From assembly GCF_014050525.1 (NCBI RefSeq), contig NZ_JACGAG010000010.1, positions 1 through 64,000 of the forward strand: DNA of 64,000 nt, given 5' to 3'. Source of the stretch: Clostridium sp. cel8. GTDB lineage: Bacteria; Bacillota; Clostridia; Clostridiales; Clostridiaceae. Both the position numbers and the translations under genes were made by a program. Below are positions 44,204-54,231 of this stretch, piece after piece (the first letter of the stretch is position 1; every line of letters starts with the position of its first letter). A model generated the notes under the pieces. That model saw only the letters and a program-made list of their open reading frames with translations, had not been told where the DNA came from and did no database searches.

Positions 44204-44877
44204 AGTATCATATACCCATATCCTTTCTTTGTTTGTATATAATCCGTAAGCCCTATATCTTTTAATTTCATTCTAAGCCTATTGATATTTACAGTAAGAG
44301 TATTATCATTAACAAAACTATCATCTTCCCAAAGAGCTCTCATTATTCTTTCTCGTGATATTGCCTTACCCTTGTTTTTCATAAGTAACAACATTACTTT
44401 AAATTCATTTTTAGTTAATTCAATTTTACTATCATTATAAAAAATAGTACTATCTATTAAATTTAATATTACTCCGTCACATTCTAATAAATCAGGAGAT
44501 GTATCTGTATATGAATATGTCCTCCTTAAAATTGCATTTATTTTTGCAACAAGTATGTCCATTGTGAATGGTTTTGTTATGTAATCATCTGCACCATTAT
44601 TTACTGCCATTATAATGTCCATATTTGTATCTCTTGAAGAAACGAATATAATAGGTACTTTTGATAGTTCTCTAATTTTCTTACACCAGTAAAACCCATC
44701 AAAATAAGGCAAATTTACATCCATAATTACTAAATTAGGTTTATATTTAGCATACTCACTTACTATATTTTTAAAATCATAAACACTTACTGTTTCAAAT
44801 CCCCACTTTCTTAACACAGCTTCCATATTACTGCAAAGTGCTTTGTCATCTTCAACTATCATTATTTTATATATCAT
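44200..44877 (-). CDS. BceR-like response regulator
   Basis: A 225-aa OmpR-family regulator. The receiver has KIMIVEDDKALCSNM, phospho-Asp in NLVIMDVNLPYFDG and Lys in DDYITKPFTMDIL; the winged helix follows (ELTKNEFKVMLLLMKNKGKAISRERIMRALW). Several in-frame ATGs lie at the start; MIYKIMIVEDD at 44877 matches the family, with GAGGTGATGG upstream. It heads the regulator-kinase-ATPase-permease operon. Confidence 0.9.
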   Translation of the reverse strand: MIYKIMIVEDDKALCSNMEAVLRKWGFETVSVYDFKNIVSEYAKYKPNLVIMDVNLPYFDGFYWCKKIRELSKVPIIFVSSRDTNMDIIMAVNNGADDYITKPFTMDILVAKINAILRRTYSYTDTSPDLLECDGVILNLIDSTIFYNDSKIELTKNEFKVMLLLMKNKGKAISRERIMRALWEDDSFVNDNTLTVNINRLRMKLKDIGLTDYIQTKKGYGYMIL

Positions 44878-44972
44878 ATAATTTACCATCACCTCATCTG
44901 AAAATTATACCAAATATTATTGTTATAGTTGTCCTATTAAAAAATAATTAATGGGAAATTTTCCACATATAA

Positions 44973-45006
44973 AAGCTAGCTTACTATGAATTTAATAAGC
45001 TAGCTT
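44973..45006 (-). terminator. terminator after the carbonic-anhydrase-like gene
   Basis: AAGCTAGCTTA and TAAGCTAGCTT pair perfectly (11 bp) with A/T tails on both sides. Confidence 0.85.
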
Positions 45007-45044
45007 AAAATCAATCTTATTGAATTTTGCATTTATTATATTAT

Positions 45045-45422
45045 TTAGTCTACAACATGTACATTCCAAAATTCGTCTACCCACAGACCAATCACTGTAA
45101 CTGGAAGATCCCATGATTTCACTTGTGATACTGATGCTGCTATATCTTCTAAATGTTTCTCATAGCAAACAGGATTTGCAGCACAATCGTAATGTCCTAC
45201 AACCGCAACTACATTAGACTTATGGTCATTTACTGAAATCAAAACGCTTTTTCTCAATCTTTCATTTTCACTCAAACAATCATTAGATAATACCTTATCT
45301 ATTCCAGGCTCCGTAATTAAATCTACATAATCCACATTATAATTTTCCTTAATCCATTTTGTTACAGAAATCTGCGTTCTACCATCCATACAATTTAAAA
45401 CCGTTCCAAACTTCTTATCCAT
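45045..45422 (-). CDS. small beta-carbonic-anhydrase-like protein
   Basis: A 125-aa protein that keeps the beta-carbonic anhydrase zinc pattern in very short form: LNCMDGRTQ gives Cys11 and the Asp13-Arg15 dyad, and VVGHYDCAANP gives His77 and Cys80. Ordinary beta enzymes are about 200 residues, and the substrate-pocket helices are missing here. Related short proteins are common in clostridia; activity as a carbonic anhydrase is unproved. GGAGGTG precedes the ATG at 45422. It is a single-gene unit. Confidence 0.75.
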   Translation of the reverse strand: MDKKFGTVLNCMDGRTQISVTKWIKENYNVDYVDLITEPGIDKVLSNDCLSENERLRKSVLISVNDHKSNVVAVVGHYDCAANPVCYEKHLEDIAASVSQVKSWDLPVTVIGLWVDEFWNVHVVD

Positions 45423-45494
45423 TTTACACCTCCAACTAATTTCTATAATTAACATATTAAAACATTAGAAAACTTATGTCTATTTAAATTCAAT

Positions 45495-45538
45495 AAAAAA
45501 AGAAGCTTTACCACTAAACTGTGCTAGCTTCTTTTTTT
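45495..45538 (-). terminator. terminator of the PTS operon
   Basis: 13-bp arms (45495-45507 and 45526-45538) built on GAAGCT/AGCTTC with an A-run on one side and a T-run on the other. Confidence 0.85.
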
Positions 45539-45551
45539 ATTAAACTAATAT

Positions 45552-45992
45552 TTAAATTATCTCTAATATTTCTGATTTTGATTTTGCATTTATTATCTTA
45601 TTTCTAAAGTCTTCATGCATTAATTTTCTTGATATGCTAGCTAATGCTTGTAAATGAAGATCACTCTGTGAATCATTAACTGCTATCATAAATATTAATT
45701 TTACTGGTTTTCCATCTATTGAATCATAATCAACTCCATCTTTAATTATCCCTAGTGCAATTCTAGGCTCTTTTACAGATGTTGATTTAGCATGTGGTAT
45801 AGCGATTCCAAATCCTATGCCAGTATTGCTTAAAGATTCTCTGTGATAGATATCCTTTTTAAAATCGCTTTTATTAAGTATTACTCCATCCTTTACTAAT
45901 ACATCGATCATTTTATCAATAAGATCATCTTTATCCTTTGCAGATATATTTAACTCTATAGTATTTTCTGTTATTAACTTATTTAATTCCAT
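45552..45992 (-). CDS. fructose-type PTS EIIA component
   Basis: A 146-aa phosphocarrier. GIGFGIAIPHAKSTSVKEPRIALGI near 60-85 contains the phospho-accepting His. It receives phosphate from HPr and passes it to the IIB domain of the next-upstream gene product. GGAG lies seven bases before the ATG at 45992. It is the last gene of a gatY-kinase-IIBC-IIA operon. Confidence 0.9.
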   Translation of the reverse strand: MELNKLITENTIELNISAKDKDDLIDKMIDVLVKDGVILNKSDFKKDIYHRESLSNTGIGFGIAIPHAKSTSVKEPRIALGIIKDGVDYDSIDGKPVKLIFMIAVNDSQSDLHLQALASISRKLMHEDFRNKIINAKSKSEILEII

Positions 45993-46021
45993 AATCATAC
46001 TCCATCCTTTATTATAAATTA

Positions 46022-47419
46022 CTAAGCATTTTTCTGAATACGACCTCTATATATTCCATATAAGACTCCACCAACTGCTGATCCTGTTAATATTGCTCCT
46101 ACCCATAACAATGGACTGCTAACCAATGGTAATATTAAGAATCCACCATGTGGAGCCGGAACTTGGATTCTCATTAAATATGTTAACACAGCTGATATAG
46201 AAGATGCAATCATTAATATTGGAATAACTCTCAATGGATCTTTAGCTGCAAAAGGAATTGCTCCTTCAGTTATATGAGTACATCCTAAAATATAGTTAAC
46301 TAAACCTGCAGCTTTCTCCTCTTCATCAAATCTTTTCTTAAATAATGTTGTAGCTATAGCAATTGCAATTGGCGGTGTTATACATGCTGCTGAAACACCA
46401 GCCATAAAATAGTAATTTCCCTGTGCAAGAAGCATTGTACCTGTTAAATAAGCAGCCTTATTTACTGGACCACCAAAGTCAAATGCACTCATACAACCTA
46501 TAACTATTCCTAATAAAATTGGATTTGCCTGTTGTAAAGAGGACAGCCATCCCATAGCACTTTTATTTATAGCTGCCACTGGTCCACCTAACAATGTCAT
46601 TAGTACACCAGTTACTAATATTCCTATTATTGGCAATATAAATATTGATTTTAAACCCTCAAATTGCTTTGGTAATCCTGATAGTAGTTTTTTAAAATAA
46701 AGCATTAAATATCCAGCAAAAAATCCTGCAATAATACCGCCTAAGAATCCTGATCCTGTAGTATTTGCTATAAGTCCACCAACAAATCCTGCAACCATAC
46801 CTGGTCTTCCAGAAATTGAATTAGCAATATATGCTGTAAATATTGGAACCATTACTGAAAATGCCTGTCCCCCTATATCTTTAATCATAGCCGCTATAGG
46901 ATTATATTGAGGTGAATTTGGATCAAAGGAATATATACCCCACAAAAATGATACTGCTATAAGTACACCACCAGCTACAACAAATGGTAACATATAAGAA
47001 ACACCACTCATTAAATGCTTATATATCTCTCTACTTATAGATTGTTTTCCTACAACCTCATCAGAACTTTTCTTTGTATTGGATTTTTCAGCTGCTTTTC
47101 CACCTTTTACAGGTACTTTTCCATCTAATATAGCCTGAATTAACTCTTTAGGTTTACGTATTCCATCAACAACTGATGTTTCTATAGTTGGTTTTCCTAT
47201 AAATCTGTCAGCTCTAGCATCTTTATCTGATGCAACTATTACTCCAATTGCCTCTTCTATATCCTTATCTGTTAGCTCATGTTCAACTCCAACTGCACCA
47301 TTAGTTTCTACTTTTATTTCTACACCTAATTCTTCAGCTGCCTTTTTTAATCCTTCTTCTGCCATAAATGTATGTGCAATTCCTGTAGGACATCCTGTAA
47401 CAGCAACAATTTTTTTCAT
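46022..47419 (-). CDS. fructose-type PTS EIIBC component
   Basis: A 465-aa sugar transporter. The N-terminal IIB domain has the phospho-Cys in VTGCPTGIAHTFMAEE (C10). A Lys/Ser-rich linker (about 105-125) leads to the IIC membrane domain with about eight to ten helices, including FDFGGPVNKAAYLTG and GCTHITEGAIPFAAKDPLRVIP, the fructose-family sugar-binding region. The gene ends 23 bases before the IIA gene and starts one base from the kinase gene. Together with GatY, the likely substrate is tagatose, delivered as tagatose 1-phosphate. Confidence 0.92.
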   Translation of the reverse strand: MKKIVAVTGCPTGIAHTFMAEEGLKKAAEELGVEIKVETNGAVGVEHELTDKDIEEAIGVIVASDKDARADRFIGKPTIETSVVDGIRKPKELIQAILDGKVPVKGGKAAEKSNTKKSSDEVVGKQSISREIYKHLMSGVSYMLPFVVAGGVLIAVSFLWGIYSFDPNSPQYNPIAAMIKDIGGQAFSVMVPIFTAYIANSISGRPGMVAGFVGGLIANTTGSGFLGGIIAGFFAGYLMLYFKKLLSGLPKQFEGLKSIFILPIIGILVTGVLMTLLGGPVAAINKSAMGWLSSLQQANPILLGIVIGCMSAFDFGGPVNKAAYLTGTMLLAQGNYYFMAGVSAACITPPIAIAIATTLFKKRFDEEEKAAGLVNYILGCTHITEGAIPFAAKDPLRVIPILMIASSISAVLTYLMRIQVPAPHGGFLILPLVSSPLLWVGAILTGSAVGGVLYGIYRGRIQKNA

Positions 47420-48343
47420 CTACATTACCTCCTTAACATCTATTTTTTCCATATATTTTAATACCTTTTTTAGATCTCCTAAAGCACTGGACTCAGCAAC
47501 ATTTGCTCCTGTAGCAGATGCTTTTTTAAGTGCTTTTTCAACATTACCTTCAAATAACCATTCACTTAAAAATGCCGCTAATGATGCATCACCTGCACAT
47601 GCAGAACTTAAAAGATTAATTTTAGGTGCATTACAGTAATACATCTTTTTGCCATTATAAAAATACATTCCATTTTCTCCTAATGTTAAAAGTATATTTC
47701 TCGCACCTAGAGTATTAATATATTTTAATGCATTTTTTATATCATCTTCATTATTTAAACTGATTTCAAATATTTCTTTAACTTCATCATCATTAGGTTT
47801 AATTAGCAGAGGTTTATATTTTAATAATTCCTTTAATTTTTTAGAACTAATATCCAATATAACTTTCACATCTTTTTCAAGACATATATTCAAAATTTGA
47901 TCGTAATATTCCTGTTTTATACTCTGAGGTAAGCTTCCACTTATTATTAAATAATCATCTTCTTTTAAATTCAATGATAAATACTCTAACAAGTCTTTTT
48001 GTTTTTCTTCTGGAACAAATGGACCTTTATTTACATATTTTAATTCTTTATTATCTTTAACGGTTATAAAGACATTTATTCTTGTATTTTCTTCTATCCA
48101 AAATGGTATTGTAGATATATTTCTTTTATTTAGCTCCTCTACAATATACTTTCCTGTAAATCCTCCAAAAAATCCAATTGCCTTACTCTCTATAAAGTAA
48201 TGATTTAAAACTAGTGATACGTTTACCCCCTTGCCATTTGGTGAATATGATAAATTAGTAGTTCTATTTACTTTAAATAGTTCATTACTGCTTGAATAGC
48301 AATTCATATCTATAGCTGGATTTGTAGTTAATGTATAAATCAT
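47420..48343 (-). CDS. PfkB-family hexose-phosphate kinase (1-phosphofructokinase / tagatose-phosphate kinase)
   Basis: A 307-aa kinase of the LacC/FruK group. The N-terminal TTNPAIDMNCYSS, the GKGVNVSLVLNH sugar-phosphate motif near 38, and SSACAGDASLAAFLSEWL near 250 with the catalytic Asp are present. The usual GAGD is CAGD here. A second, different FruK begins at 63335, so this copy probably has another substrate, most likely tagatose 1-phosphate. GGTGGTGA precedes the ATG at 48343; 14 upstream codons overlap gatY and are rejected. Confidence 0.87.
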   Translation of the reverse strand: MIYTLTTNPAIDMNCYSSSNELFKVNRTTNLSYSPNGKGVNVSLVLNHYFIESKAIGFFGGFTGKYIVEELNKRNISTIPFWIEENTRINVFITVKDNKELKYVNKGPFVPEEKQKDLLEYLSLNLKEDDYLIISGSLPQSIKQEYYDQILNICLEKDVKVILDISSKKLKELLKYKPLLIKPNDDEVKEIFEISLNNEDDIKNALKYINTLGARNILLTLGENGMYFYNGKKMYYCNAPKINLLSSACAGDASLAAFLSEWLFEGNVEKALKKASATGANVAESSALGDLKKVLKYMEKIDVKEVM

Positions 48344-48362
48344 CTTTTCACCACCTGTCTTT

Positions 48363-49290
<928 letters not shown>

Positions 49291-49380
49291 ACAACTTACA
49301 TGTATTATTTCTTCCATATGAATAGACAAACTAAGCTTTTATCTATATTGAAGTCATATAATTAATTTTGAAAATATAAA

Positions 49381-49416
49381 AAAAGAGATTTTCAATAAAT
49401 TTGAAAACCTCTTTTT
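49381..49416 (-). terminator. terminator after the RpiR gene
   Basis: AAAAGAG and CTCTTTT outer arms with TTTTCAA/TTGAAAA inside separate the regulator gene from the gatY promoter. Confidence 0.8.
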
Positions 49417-49430
49417 ATAGCAAAAATAAT

Positions 49431-50168
49431 CTAAATTATTAAATAATCTATAATAGCTCTTGATATAATAAATAATGGCAATCTTGAAGAAACTTCAAAT
49501 TCCTTTATAGATACTCTTGATTGCTTATACCCAATTAATGTAATATCCGATATTTCTTCCAATTTACTTCCTCTAGCACAGCAGCAAGTTATCAATTTAG
49601 CTCCGGTTTTAACAGCACTTTCAGCGGATTCAATTATTTCCTCTGATCTCATCTTTAAAGAAAATACTATTACAAGCTCGTTTTCATTTAATGTTTTACA
49701 GATTTTTCTCATAATATTAGGATCAACTATTAAGAATGTATTATATCCTAACAGCTGCAACTTTAAGTTAAATTCTTGAGCAACAAGTTCTGTTAACCCT
49801 CTCGCTAATATATATATACGCTTTGACTCCTTTATCAATCTAACAGTTTTTAACACCTTTTTTACAGAAATATTTTCTATAGTCTTTCTTACTTCTATCA
49901 ATGATTTTCCTAATATCTCATTTATCTTTCCAGAATCAGCATCATAATCTTCTCTAAGTGAAATTTTATATCTTAATTCTGAAAATCCTTGTAGTCCACA
50001 TTTTTTTATAGTTCTAGAAACAGTTGCCGGTGAAGTAAATGACTTTTCTGCTACATCAACTATAGACATATTAGGTATATTGTATTCATTTGAATTAATA
50101 TAATTAACTACCATCTTTTCAGTTTCAGTAAGTTTATCCAAAATACTCTTATCTACTTGTATAATCAA
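49431..50168 (-). CDS. RpiR family transcriptional regulator (PTS operon)
   Basis: A 245-aa regulator with an N-terminal helix-turn-helix (about 10-75; SIVDVAEKSFTSPATVSRTIKKCGLQGFSELR) and a C-terminal SIS domain (about 105-235) that should bind a sugar phosphate. It starts at TTG with GAGAGGT before it. Position directly upstream of gatY and the PTS genes, on the same strand but with its own terminator, points to local control of that operon. Confidence 0.87.
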   Translation of the reverse strand: MIIQVDKSILDKLTETEKMVVNYINSNEYNIPNMSIVDVAEKSFTSPATVSRTIKKCGLQGFSELRYKISLREDYDADSGKINEILGKSLIEVRKTIENISVKKVLKTVRLIKESKRIYILARGLTELVAQEFNLKLQLLGYNTFLIVDPNIMRKICKTLNENELVIVFSLKMRSEEIIESAESAVKTGAKLITCCCARGSKLEEISDITLIGYKQSRVSIKEFEVSSRLPLFIISRAIIDYLII

Positions 50169-50308
50169 CTTTATACCTCTCTATAATCACTATAATATTT
50201 CAATATAAATAATAAAAAATTTGTAGTTTTAAAACATCTTTTTTCACTAAAATTAGACTACATCTCTAAAAATATTATAACATAAAATAAAAATCTACAT
50301 TAAATATT

Positions 50309-51316
50309 TTAGATTATGTACTTTATATTAGATTCATTGAAATAATTTCCTATTTTATTTTTAAAAAATCCCCTCATATCATCTAATTTATCTTTTGTAT
50401 ATACATATTTTCCATAGCCAAATTGCCCATACTTAAACTTTCTTATTTCTTCTTCCATTGGAAGGGTTGTTTTAGGATATATAGTCAATATATTCTCCTT
50501 TGCCCTTTTTGTAAATCTATGAGATATAATTTCAAAGGAAATGTCTTCTCCTGAAAATCTATGTCCTATTTCTTCTATTATATTTCCATATTCCATTTTC
50601 CACTCATCATACAAAAATACAGGAGCAATTATAAATCCCAAGTGATATCCTGCATTTAAAATACTGCTAGCTGCATTTATTCTATCTTGAATTTTAGGTG
50701 TTCCATGTTCAAATTTACTTATAATTCTATCTGTATTCAAACTGAACCTTATAGTTGTTCTTCCATTGTGCTCTACATTAAGCAGACTATCTATATCTGT
50801 AAATTTAGTTACAAATCTAAATCTGCTATTTTCAATCTTTCCAAAGTGAAGTATAGCCTTTTTTAAATTTCCACTATATGGTTCAACAGGTACAGGATCA
50901 GAAGTTGCTGCACCTTCAAATACAGTTATATGCTCTCCTCTTTCTTCAATATATTTATCTGCTCTATTTAATATTTCATCTGTATTCACATACACCTTTA
51001 TATATGGTTTCTTTCCCATCTGGGTATTAAGATAACAGTATTCACACATTCCCATACATCCGCTTACTAAAGGCAATTGGTAGTTTGCAGATGGCTTGCA
51101 TGACTGAAAGTTTCCAATCTTTCTTATGCCTACAACAAGAGTACTTTTCCCTTCAAAATACATTTTTTGTGCTGTATCACCTGGTATCTGTGTTATTCTT
51201 CCACTTTTAGAGTACAATATCTCAACATCTTTATCCTTGAAATATGACAGAATTTGTTTTCCCTTTTCATACTCCAATGCAGCATCTTCAAATATAACTC
51301 TCTTTGGCTCAAACAT
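50309..51316 (-). CDS. splB: spore photoproduct lyase (radical SAM)
   Basis: A 335-aa DNA repair enzyme that reverses the spore photoproduct during germination. The radical-SAM cluster motif CMGMCEYC is at 87-94. The B. subtilis enzyme has a hydrogen-donor Cys in a CTSD motif; here the corresponding segment is FEGAATSDP with Ala137. A Cys at position 73 just before the radical-SAM loop could replace it, which I believe has been reported for a clostridial homologue. AGAGGTG precedes the ATG at 51316. It stands alone and matches the SASP gene at 1946 in pointing to a sporulating organism. Confidence 0.92.
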   Translation of the reverse strand: MFEPKRVIFEDAALEYEKGKQILSYFKDKDVEILYSKSGRITQIPGDTAQKMYFEGKSTLVVGIRKIGNFQSCKPSANYQLPLVSGCMGMCEYCYLNTQMGKKPYIKVYVNTDEILNRADKYIEERGEHITVFEGAATSDPVPVEPYSGNLKKAILHFGKIENSRFRFVTKFTDIDSLLNVEHNGRTTIRFSLNTDRIISKFEHGTPKIQDRINAASSILNAGYHLGFIIAPVFLYDEWKMEYGNIIEEIGHRFSGEDISFEIISHRFTKRAKENILTIYPKTTLPMEEEIRKFKYGQFGYGKYVYTKDKLDDMRGFFKNKIGNYFNESNIKYII

Positions 51317-51399
51317 ATAATTCACCTCTATTTTTTAAGACCTTTAATATATGTTTTCCAAACATCAAAATTTTAGTATGTTAATATATTTACTTTTGT

Positions 51400-52776
51400 T
51401 TATATTAATGCAATTTCTATAGTTACTTTTCCACCACCGGAGTCCGATAGATTTTCTAAAATCAACCTTCCATTATGCAATTTAGCAATTGAGTCCGCTA
51501 TATAAAGTCCCATACCAAAATGTTTTTTTGAATTTCTACTTGTATCACCCATATAAAATTGCTTTGCAGCTGATTTTAAACCTTCTTTTGTAAATCCTTT
51601 ACCTGTATCTGTAACTATAAATTTAAGTTTTTTATCATTACCTAATATATGAAATTTTATTAATCCTCCATTAGGTGTATAATCTACTGCATTTGACATA
51701 ACATTCATAAGACATCTAAGAAGCAGTTTTTCATCTAATGTACTTTCCTTAGGAATGTTTTCTTTTATACATTCAGTCTTTATATGTTTTGAAGCTGCAA
51801 GAGCCATCAGTTCACTATAAACCTCTTTAATGAATTCTTCCACATTAGTTTTCTTTAAAACAAGTGATATTTCAGATTCTGTTTTAGAGATTTTTGTAAG
51901 TAGTAATATGTACTGTTCAATTCGGTTGGTATTTTTTAAAATAAAATTTGTGTAACTTTGCTGCTCTTTATTTAGATTTGTATCACACAAAAGTTCAGTA
52001 TTACCTTTTACTATAGTAAGTGGTGTTTTAATGTCATGAGTCAATGCAGATATTTGCTCTCTTCTTGCTTGTTCTAAATTCCACTGCTCTTCCAGTGATT
52101 TTTTAAGTTCAGTTTTCATTTCAGAAATTGACAATAGTACATCATTAAACTCCTTTATTCTAGAGCTAGCAACATCAAAATTCAAATCCTGCTCTTTAAT
52201 TTTTTCAGTAGCTTTCATTAAAGGGACTAGATGAATTTTTAACTTTTTAGCAAAAATAGCTGTAACAACTATGGTAGATACAAGGCAACCTAAAACAAGA
52301 ATGGTATATATAAAATATTCAGGTTTGGGAAATTTTTCATTTAACCAGTCCGAATTATAGCTCATCTGCACATAGTATTGTAAAACGCAGTAACCATCTT
52401 GTCTTTCAATAAAGTAGTACCGTTTTGGACCTACATCTACACTAAAATCTCCTTTTGCATATGATAGTGCTTCAGATAAATTATATTTGTTCATATTTGT
52501 CTTTATAACATTAAATTTTTTATCAAAGACTGCAAATGAGCATCCTTTTGGAATCATGCTTTCCTTAATCTCTAAAGAAGATGATAAAATAGCCTTTTCT
52601 TTTCTTATAATATTTTCAGAATAATTTGCTGGATATAAAAATTGCGTTTTCATCGCTAATTCTACAAAGAATATAATAAAAACAATTACTATAAAAAATG
52701 CAGCTATTAATGAAAATAAATATCTGATAAATACTGTTTTTAATGTAACAACTTTATTTCTTATTTTTATCGCCAC
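51400..52776 (-). CDS. sensor histidine kinase of the lantibiotic-immunity module (CprK-like)
   Basis: A 458-aa kinase with membrane helices at about 13-37 and 155-178 enclosing an extracellular domain of about 115 residues, then a HAMP-like linker, HisKA (REQISALTHDIKTPLTIVKGNTELL) and HATPase (VTDTGKGFTKEGLKSAAKQFYMG, FGMGLYIAD). The order and the tight link to a lantibiotic ABC transporter match NisK/CprK systems. The start is GTG, overlapping the regulator gene by 10 bases. Confidence 0.9.
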   Translation of the reverse strand: MAIKIRNKVVTLKTVFIRYLFSLIAAFFIVIVFIIFFVELAMKTQFLYPANYSENIIRKEKAILSSSLEIKESMIPKGCSFAVFDKKFNVIKTNMNKYNLSEALSYAKGDFSVDVGPKRYYFIERQDGYCVLQYYVQMSYNSDWLNEKFPKPEYFIYTILVLGCLVSTIVVTAIFAKKLKIHLVPLMKATEKIKEQDLNFDVASSRIKEFNDVLLSISEMKTELKKSLEEQWNLEQARREQISALTHDIKTPLTIVKGNTELLCDTNLNKEQQSYTNFILKNTNRIEQYILLLTKISKTESEISLVLKKTNVEEFIKEVYSELMALAASKHIKTECIKENIPKESTLDEKLLLRCLMNVMSNAVDYTPNGGLIKFHILGNDKKLKFIVTDTGKGFTKEGLKSAAKQFYMGDTSRNSKKHFGMGLYIADSIAKLHNGRLILENLSDSGGGKVTIEIALI

Positions 52777-53426
52777 TTATAACCAATCCCCCAAACTGTT
52801 TCTATTGGATTTACATCAAAAACAGCCAATTTAGCACGAATATTTTTAATGTGTTCAGCAATTACTGAACTATTACTTTCTCCATCATATCCAAAAACAC
52901 CTTCATATATATTTTCTTTTGAAAAAACTTGTCCATGATTTCTAGCTAAATATTCACATATGGCATATTCACTTTTTGTAAAAGGTATTTTTTTATTATC
53001 TACAAAAACTTCCTTAGATAATAAATTAAACTTTATGTCTGACACTACAAGAAAGTTGTGTCTTTCACGCTGCTCTCTGCGGATATGAGCATTTACTCTA
53101 GCCTTAAGCTCTCCTACAGAAAAAGGCTTTGTTATATAATCATCAGCCCCAATTCCAAGCCCAAACATAATATCACTTTCCATAGTTTTTGCAGTAAGAA
53201 AAATAATTGGACAATCAACAATATCTCTAATTTTCTTGCATAATGTAAAACCATCTATATCTGGCATCATAACATCTAATAAAATTAGATCATAACCAAT
53301 AAAATCTCCACTTGATAAATTTATTGCATTATCTACTGTAACAACAAAATGATTATCCTTTGAAAGAACATTTTTTATAAGTGTTAAAATATCTTTCTCA
53401 TCATCAATAACAAGTATTTTAGCCAA
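52767..53426 (-). CDS. response regulator of the lantibiotic-immunity module (CprR-like)
   Basis: A 219-aa OmpR-family regulator. KILVIDDEKDILTLI, phospho-Asp in DLILLDVMMPDIDG, Lys in DDYITKPFSVGEL and the winged helix FTKSEYAICEYLARNHGQVFSKENIYEGVFGYDGESNSSVIAEHIKNIRAKL are all present. AAGGTGATA lies before the TTG at 53426, which gives MAKILVIDD; the longer reading from 53450 is less likely. It is expected to activate the transporter genes upstream of it. Confidence 0.9.
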   Translation of the reverse strand: MAKILVIDDEKDILTLIKNVLSKDNHFVVTVDNAINLSSGDFIGYDLILLDVMMPDIDGFTLCKKIRDIVDCPIIFLTAKTMESDIMFGLGIGADDYITKPFSVGELKARVNAHIRREQRERHNFLVVSDIKFNLLSKEVFVDNKKIPFTKSEYAICEYLARNHGQVFSKENIYEGVFGYDGESNSSVIAEHIKNIRAKLAVFDVNPIETVWGIGYKWR

Positions 53427-53469
53427 AATATCACCTTCTCTTAAAAACAATTATACTGGATTTTGCATC

Positions 53470-54228
53470 TTATTCTAAAGACTTTCTTCCTTCCCATGAG
53501 GAAAACCAAATTAAAATCATAACAAGTGCTACCAAAGTGTCAATTGCCATAATAATAACTCCTTCTTTTAATTCACTTTGAACCATATTATAAAGAGATG
53601 AATTTATTTCACTTAAAACACTATAGTCGCAAAACCTTACAGCCCAAGCCCATGGTATTACCTTCCATATTCTATCTCCAAGCCCTGTAATCATAATTGC
53701 ACAGATTAAGCTTCCAACAATTCCTCCTCCAATTGATGCACCTTTTCCATATCTTAAGCTCAAAAAAGTATGTAAAATATATAAAATTATATTGCCTAAA
53801 AGTAATCCAATTCCTACTTGAACATAGCAGCTAAGTGTAAAATTATTTTCATTTAAAACATACTGAAATCCAATTCCAAAAATAGATAAAGCTATAAAAA
53901 TGAAAAAAAATGACCCTAAAATAAATAAAATAAGTTTGCTAATCAGTGCAGCCCACCTCCACTTACTCCCTGTCAATAATTCTTGGAAGTTTCCTGCTTG
54001 TTCCTCCTGTGACACAACCATACTGCAAATCAATCCAATAAGCAGAGGAAATGTAACTGCCACAAATTCAAAATAGGCAGAAACTTTGTCCTTAGCTTTC
54101 CAACTAGAAATAGAATAGTAAGCCAGAAAAATCACTGAACACAAAAGAGGAATTAAAATATGCATCCATAAAATTGAAGTGTGTCGCAGTTTATATAAAT
54201 CAGATTTTACTGAACGAAATAAATCCAT
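53470..54228 (-). CDS. lantibiotic immunity ABC permease, MutG-type
   Basis: A 252-aa membrane protein with six helices, of the ABC-2 type. VKSDLYKLRHTSILWMHILIPLLCSVIFLAYYS at the N-terminus and MVVSQEEQAGNFQELLTGSKWRWAALISKLI near 70 are typical of NisG/SpaG/MutG proteins. AGGAGGTGA precedes the ATG. It is the third transporter gene, three bases from the MutE-type gene. Confidence 0.87.
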   Translation of the reverse strand: MDLFRSVKSDLYKLRHTSILWMHILIPLLCSVIFLAYYSISSWKAKDKVSAYFEFVAVTFPLLIGLICSMVVSQEEQAGNFQELLTGSKWRWAALISKLILFILGSFFFIFIALSIFGIGFQYVLNENNFTLSCYVQVGIGLLLGNIILYILHTFLSLRYGKGASIGGGIVGSLICAIMITGLGDRIWKVIPWAWAVRFCDYSVLSEINSSLYNMVQSELKEGVIIMAIDTLVALVMILIWFSSWEGRKSLE

Positions 54229-54231
54229 TAC

